Assembly: GCF_030815415.1 (NCBI RefSeq)
Contig: NZ_JAUSWW010000001.1
Location: 248,001-312,000, forward strand
DNA: 64,000 nt
Direction of reading: 5' to 3'
From: Streptomyces canus
GTDB taxonomy: Bacteria; Actinomycetota; Actinomycetes; Streptomycetales; Streptomycetaceae
The position numbers and the translations under genes are program-made. Positions 60,288 through 64,000 of the stretch are shown here, one piece after another. The number at the start of each line of letters is the position of its first letter. Position 1 is the stretch's first letter. Under the pieces are notes generated by a model, which searched no databases, was not told the origin of the DNA, and saw nothing but the letters and a program-made list of their open reading frames with translations.

Positions 60288-61325
60288 ATGGAGCCGCAGG
60301 CCCGGCCTCGACGCGTCACCATCGTCGACGTCGCCCGTCACGCAGAGGTGTCCACGACCGCCGTTTCCAAGGTGCTGCGCAACGCGTACGGTGCCAGCCC
60401 CGAGATGCGCGCCAAGGTGCGCCGCGCGATCGACGAACTGGGCTACCGGCCGAACGCCGGCGCCAGGGGCCTGCGCGGACAGACGTACACCATCGGTGTC
60501 ATGCTGCCCGACATCCGCAACCCCTTCTTCCCCGAGATCCTCGACGGCATCACCACCTCGCTTGCGGACACCGAGTACCAGGTGCTCCTCGGCCCGGGCT
60601 GCAACGGGGAGAAGGAGGAGGCCCGCGTCACCGAGGCAATGATCGACCGCGGCATGGACGGCATCATCCTGGTTGCACCGATCTCTTCACGCGCCCATAT
60701 GGAGCGCGTCGGCAGCGCGGTGCCGACCGTCGTCATCGGCCGCCACGGCTCGTCTCCTGCGTACGACACGGTGGCCGACGACGACGTCGAGGGCGCCGCG
60801 CTGGTCGTCGGCCACCTGGCCGACCTCGGGCATCGCCGGATCGCCCACATCGAGCATCACGAGACCGATCCGACGCGCCTCACGGAGATGCCCAACGCCC
60901 GCCGCGCCGACGGTTATCGCCAGGCCATGCGGCAGCACGGCCTGGAGGAGTGGACCGACGTCGTCTCCACCAGCTACACCCAGGACGGCGGTTACCGGGG
61001 CACGAAGGAGCTGCTGGCCCGGCCCGTCCGGCCCACGGCCGTCTTCGCCGGAGCGGACATCGTCGCCATGGGCGTGCTCGAAGCAGTCGCCGAGGCCGGG
61101 CTGTCCGTGCCCGGCGACCTCTCGGTGGCCGGCTACGACAACACCACGTTCGCCGCGTTCGGCCCGATCTCCCTCACCAGCGTCGACCAGGGCGGTCGCG
61201 AGATGGGCCAGAACGCCGTACGCCTCCTCCTGGAGCGGATCGCCGACCGTGGCCGCCGATCGGCCCAGGTCACCCTCTCCCCCACGCTCGTGCCGCGCCG
61301 GTCCACTGCGCGGCTGACGGAATAG
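60288..61325 (+). CDS. LacI-family transcriptional repressor
   Basis: 345 residues from ATG 60288 behind AGGAACCGG; an upstream TTG would run through the operator. The helix-turn-helix VTIVDVARHAEVSTTAVSKV (9-28) and hinge YRPNAGARGLRG are followed by the periplasmic-binding-type domain (YTIGVMLPDIRNPFFPEILD, GIILVAPISS, PTAVFAGADIVAMGVLEAVA). It diverges from the importer/GH78 operon, and AACGTT-centred dyads lie in front of that operon, of its own gene and of the binding-protein gene at 61507. The inducer is likely rhamnose or a rhamnoside (inference). Confidence 0.94.
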   Translation: MEPQARPRRVTIVDVARHAEVSTTAVSKVLRNAYGASPEMRAKVRRAIDELGYRPNAGARGLRGQTYTIGVMLPDIRNPFFPEILDGITTSLADTEYQVLLGPGCNGEKEEARVTEAMIDRGMDGIILVAPISSRAHMERVGSAVPTVVIGRHGSSPAYDTVADDDVEGAALVVGHLADLGHRRIAHIEHHETDPTRLTEMPNARRADGYRQAMRQHGLEEWTDVVSTSYTQDGGYRGTKELLARPVRPTAVFAGADIVAMGVLEAVAEAGLSVPGDLSVAGYDNTTFAAFGPISLTSVDQGGREMGQNAVRLLLERIADRGRRSAQVTLSPTLVPRRSTARLTE

Positions 61326-61388
61326 GGCGTCAGCTCCGAGTTGTGCAGCGGGCGTTCAATCGTTCGATTGAAAGTTGAATTTGGCCTT

Positions 61389-61404
61389 TGGAAAACGTTG
61401 CCCA
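61389..61404. promoter_or_regulatory. LacI-type operator upstream of the orphan binding protein
   Basis: TGGAAAACGTTGCCCA shares the AACGTT core and the TGG/CCA ends with the site at 60108. It lies about 100 bp before the GTG at 61507 and 64 bp after the repressor's stop. Confidence 0.65.
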
Positions 61405-61506
61405 TCCGGTGGGGTGAGGCAAGGATGAAGGGCGCCCGACGACCATGGCCGTGCCCAGGCGCCGGGGCTTCACCACTCCACCCCCCACGAGAGAGGCCTC
61501 TTCAGC

Positions 61507-62637
61507 GTGACCACCTTCAGCAGACGACATGTCCTGGCCACCGGTGCCGCCCTCGGCGTCGGAGCCCTCGGCGCCACCGCGACTCCGGCCGCGGCCGCCC
61601 CGGCGGGTTACCGCGGTGCGGGCGGGCGCGAGGAGACGCGAACGCTCGACGAGCTCTACCAGGCCGCGCTCGTGGAGGGCGGCAAGCTCGTCGTCTACGC
61701 CGGCGGCGACACCCCCACCCAGCAGGACGCCACCAAGGCGGCCTTCAAGGACCGCTTCCCGGAGATAGACCTCACGCTGATCGTCGACTACAGCAAGTAC
61801 CACGACGTCCGCGTCGACAACCAGTTCGCCACCGACACCCTCGTCCCGGACGTCGTCCAGTTCCAGACCCTCCAGGACTTCGACCGCTGGAAGCAGCAGG
61901 GCCGCCTCCTGCACTACAAGCCCGCCGGGTTCTCCAAGGTCTACGACAAGTTCAAGGACCCGCAGGGCGCATGGGTGGCCACCGGGGCGCTCGCCTTCAG
62001 CTTCATGTACGACACGGCGAAAGTCGGCGGGACGACGCCGCTCACCCCGCGCGACCTGGTCGACCCGAAGTGGAAGGGGAAGATCGCCTCCGCCTACCCG
62101 CACGACGACGACGCGGTCCTCTACCTCTTCTCGCTGTACGCCCAGAAGTACGGCTGGGACTGGGTGGCCAAGTTCGCCGAGCAGGACGTGCGGTTCGGGC
62201 GGGGCAGCAACTCCCCGGGCGACGCCGTCTTCGGCGGGCAGAAGGCGATCGGTGTCGGCACTGCCGGATCTGCGGTCAGCACTTCTCCCGTAACGTTCGC
62301 CATCGGCGCCGGGCACCCGTTCATGGCCTGGGGCCAGCGCGCCGCGATCCTCAAGCAGGCCAGGAACTCCACGGCCGCCAAGCTCTTCCTCAACTGGCAG
62401 CTGTCGGCCGAGATGCAGAACGGGTCGTTCAACGGCTGGTCCGTCCGCACCGACGTCACTCCCCCGGCGGGACTGAAGCCGATCTGGGAGTACCCGAACG
62501 CCCACGTGGACGGTTTCCCCCGCTTCATGGCCGACCGTGCCGCGGTCGAACGCTGGAAGCAGACCTTCGCCCTCTACTTCGGCGAGGTCAAGGGCGACCC
62601 AACACCCGGCTGGTTGGGACTGCACCCAGGGGTATAG
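61507..62637 (+). CDS. Tat-exported solute-binding protein (orphan)
   Basis: 376 residues from GTG 61507. The signal carries SRRHVLATGAALGVG and ends near residue 30 (AAA-A); there is no lipobox cysteine. The mature part is like the iron/thiamine/polyamine group of binding proteins: GGKLVVYAGGDTPTQQDATK, FPEIDLTLIVDYSKYHDVRV, PDVVQFQTLQDFDRW and ATGALAFSFMYDTAKVG. No permease or ATPase gene is adjacent. A LacI-type site upstream suggests it belongs to the same regulon as the GH78 operon, so its ligand may be something other than iron; this remains open. Confidence 0.85.
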   Translation: MTTFSRRHVLATGAALGVGALGATATPAAAAPAGYRGAGGREETRTLDELYQAALVEGGKLVVYAGGDTPTQQDATKAAFKDRFPEIDLTLIVDYSKYHDVRVDNQFATDTLVPDVVQFQTLQDFDRWKQQGRLLHYKPAGFSKVYDKFKDPQGAWVATGALAFSFMYDTAKVGGTTPLTPRDLVDPKWKGKIASAYPHDDDAVLYLFSLYAQKYGWDWVAKFAEQDVRFGRGSNSPGDAVFGGQKAIGVGTAGSAVSTSPVTFAIGAGHPFMAWGQRAAILKQARNSTAAKLFLNWQLSAEMQNGSFNGWSVRTDVTPPAGLKPIWEYPNAHVDGFPRFMADRAAVERWKQTFALYFGEVKGDPTPGWLGLHPGV

Positions 62638-62647
62638 ACGTGGGGCG

Positions 62648-62667
62648 GGTGCGTCGGCCGGCGCACC
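62648..62667 (+). terminator. hairpin after the orphan binding-protein gene
   Basis: GGTGCGTCGGCCGGCGCACC folds on itself with one mismatch pair, 10 bp after the stop codon. Confidence 0.55.
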
Positions 62668-62670
62668 GCG

Positions 62671-62706
62671 CCCGCACCCGCACCCGCACCCGCACCCGCA
62701 CCCGCC
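62671..62706. repeat. hexanucleotide tandem repeat
   Basis: Six consecutive units of CCCGCA (the last ends CCCGCC). A length-variable simple repeat directly behind the hairpin; no coding role seen. Confidence 0.85.
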
Positions 62707-62729
62707 AGACCTGACACTCTGCCGCCCCG

Positions 62730-62811
62730 GACTCGCAGCGCGAGGAAATGGGCGGTCTTGGCCCGCCGCGCCCACTGCGCCAGCTGCCTGCGCTCAGCCT
62801 CGTCCAGGACA
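62730..62811 (-). pseudogene. scrap of an IS630-type transposase N-terminus
   Basis: On the minus strand the frame reads VLDEAERRQLAQWARRAKTA followed by HFLALR, the typical start of IS630-family transposases in actinomycetes. About 27 codons remain; no start or further domain. The 370 bp between this scrap and the tRNA fragment hold no gene I can support. Confidence 0.5.
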
Positions 62812-63183
62812 GGACGAACTCACAATGCTGCAGCTCGCCCCACTCTTCTGGGCGCTCCATTGGCCGCGCTGTGGATGGCTGCGCCAGCAGCGCCACCATC
62901 AAGTGGGACAACGGATCGGCCCCGAGACACCGCTGGCCTGGACACGTCTGCGCCGCCCCGGCCCCTGTACGGCCCCTGGGTCTTGGCATCGGCCCTCAAG
63001 GCAGTCGCCCGGACCGTGAGCCAGGACCTCGATCATCCACTCAGCTGCAGGTCAGACGGTTTGCAGCTCCCCCGGCCGTCTCCGGACTCCAAACTCACGG
63101 GCAGCGGATTCATTCCGTTCAGGCAAAGTTGACGATCCGACAGGACAAAATGAACGTTTCCGCAGGTCAAAGGCTTGCGCAGG

Positions 63184-63235
63184 TGGGGCGGGTGGGACTC
63201 GAACCCACGGCCGACGGATTATGAGTCCGTTGCTC
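63184..63235 (-). tRNA. 3' part of a tRNA-Met (CAT) gene, likely attachment-site relic
   Basis: On the minus strand the 52 bases include a full anticodon arm (ACGGA-CTCATAA-TCCGT, anticodon CAT), a variable loop, a full T-arm (GTGGG-TTCGAGT-CCCAC) and the 3' acceptor strand CCGCCCC-A. The matching 5' acceptor (GGGGCGG) and D-arm are absent; the sequence diverges just before GAGC. A tRNA 3' half of this kind is what integrases leave at one junction of an integrated element. It cannot make a functional tRNA. Confidence 0.75.
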
Positions 63236-63429
63236 CGCTCCAGGATGAAATTCGCTCCCTCAACACTTCCCCGCCTCTCGGCATGCGGCTGGCCGCAGTG
63301 GGATCTGGAACGCCTTGGCCGCACGCCGTCGGGTGCGCCGAGATGATGCGGCATCAAGCCAAAGTGGCCCAAGCTCCGTTGGCCGTCTTCCAGGATCGGT
63401 GCGTCGCCCATATCCTCGTGCGCCGGTGG

Positions 63430-63442
63430 TTACCTACGGTAA
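63430..63442. promoter_or_regulatory. inverted repeat before the FAD oxidoreductase gene
   Basis: TTACC-tac-GGTAA is a perfect short dyad that overlaps the region directly before the ribosome site AAGGGG; a TetR- or MarR-type operator is possible. Confidence 0.4.
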
Positions 63443-63451
63443 GGGGTAGCG

Positions 63452-64000
63452 ATGGGCGGCACCACACGCAGAGGGTTCCTGGGTTCGGCCGCGGCCGCCG
63501 GCGGCGGGGTCGCCCTCGCGACCCCCCAACGGGCCGCGGCCCGTAACGGCGCCGCCGCACAGACCGTGGCCGTACTGGGCGGGGGCGTCGCCGGGCTCAC
63601 GGCCGCCCACGAACTCGCCGAACGCGGCTTCCGGGTCACGGTCTACGAACGCAAGGCGCTGGGCGGCAAGGCCCGCAGCATGGACGTACCGGACAGCGGC
63701 ACGGGCGGCCGCGGGCCCCTGCCCGGGGAGCACGGCTTCCGCTTCATCCCCGGCATCTACCACAACCTGCCCGACACCATGCGGCGCATCCCCTTCCCCG
63801 GCAACCTCAACGGTGTCCACGACAACCTCGTCGCCCCGAAGGAGATGCTGTTCGCCCGGTCGGGCGGCCGCGAGGACATCCGGATCCCGCTTCCGTGGCC
63901 CGGCAACACCCCGGCCGAACTCACCCCCGACGAGATCCGCCGCGCCCTCACCTCGGTCCTGGACACCGCCTTCAACCTCCCCCTCCACGAGGCCCTCTAC
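63452..64000 (+). CDS. FAD-dependent oxidoreductase, N-terminal part (runs off window)
   Basis: The frame opens at ATG 63452 behind AAGGGGTAGCG and is open for 183 codons to the window edge. A Tat-like start (GGTTRRGFLGSAAAAGGG) precedes the dinucleotide-binding motif VAVLGGGVAGLTAAHELAER and KALGGKARSM, as in amine oxidase/phytoene-desaturase/hydroxysqualene dehydroxylase-like enzymes. GEHGFRFIPGIYHNLPDTMR is also typical of the group. The substrate cannot be told from this part. The C-terminus lies outside the window. Confidence 0.88.
   Translation, partial: MGGTTRRGFLGSAAAAGGGVALATPQRAAARNGAAAQTVAVLGGGVAGLTAAHELAERGFRVTVYERKALGGKARSMDVPDSGTGGRGPLPGEHGFRFIPGIYHNLPDTMRRIPFPGNLNGVHDNLVAPKEMLFARSGGREDIRIPLPWPGNTPAELTPDEIRRALTSVLDTAFNLPLHEALY

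Noticed and set aside
62671..62706. Regular hexamer repeat considered as a CRISPR-like array
   Set aside because: Units of six bases without spacers are a simple tandem repeat; no CRISPR array or cas gene is seen in the window.
1..64000. Search for a secondary-metabolite gene cluster
   Set aside because: No polyketide, peptide synthetase, terpene or RiPP biosynthetic core gene is visible; the window is dominated by carbohydrate and mobile-element genes.

Overview
The window reads as a Streptomyces (or close actinomycete) chromosome. Base composition is very GC-rich, most start codons are ATG, GTG or TTG behind GGAGG-type ribosome sites, exported enzymes carry twin-arginine or long actinobacterial signal peptides, and three sugar importers lack their own ATPase, as is usual in Streptomyces where a shared MsiK-type ATPase serves them. 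The mix of carbohydrate operons, insertion sequences and gene fragments suggests an accessory region (inference).

Region 1 (1-11,500): an arabinose-type operon on the minus strand (lipoprotein binding protein, two permeases, GH51 arabinofuranosidase, edge-truncated GH43-like enzyme) diverges from a ROK repressor, followed by secreted GH97 and GH29 enzymes. Region 2 (11,500-20,200): a 230-bp MITE-like element and gene fragments surround a histidine kinase/response regulator and a divergent ABC-2 exporter operon, one permease of which carries a large extracytoplasmic insertion. Region 3 (20,200-24,400): a cassette of very small minus-strand genes divergent from an XRE/TPR regulator, with twin operators, then a NUDIX gene. 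A 1000-bp IS5-family element sits precisely in the CTAG shared by two convergent stop codons.

Region 4 (25,380-31,530): an operon matching the non-phosphorylated L-fucose route (mutarotase, aldose dehydrogenase, lactonase, SDR, diketo-acid hydrolase, then LutABC for L-lactate). The mutarotase, lactonase and lutC are all damaged and no fuconate dehydratase is visible. Region 5 (31,650-42,900): a large secreted GH141-like enzyme and a second, intact mutarotase/lactonase/ABC importer operon with an unassigned 671-residue protein, divergent from a FadR-type regulator. Region 6 (42,900-47,620): fragments of a CBM35 and of lutC, then a second GH29 fucosidase and a lectin-SGNH esterase.

Region 7 (47,660-53,650): a nest of transposons (IS6 containing IS3 containing an IS30 remnant), a cyclopropane fatty acid synthase, a sortase-anchored SGNH protein and an IS5 fragment. 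Region 8 (53,650-62,640): a LacI-controlled importer/GH78 rhamnosidase operon, with AACGTT-centred operators also upstream of lacI and of an orphan Tat-exported binding protein. Region 9: an IS630 scrap, the 3' half of a tRNA-Met gene (probable att relic), and the start of an FAD oxidoreductase. Together the enzymes (GH51, GH43, GH97, GH29 twice, GH141, GH78, esterase) fit attack on arabinose-, fucose- and rhamnose-bearing plant polysaccharides such as pectin side chains, each module with its own importer or regulator; the substrate is an inference.
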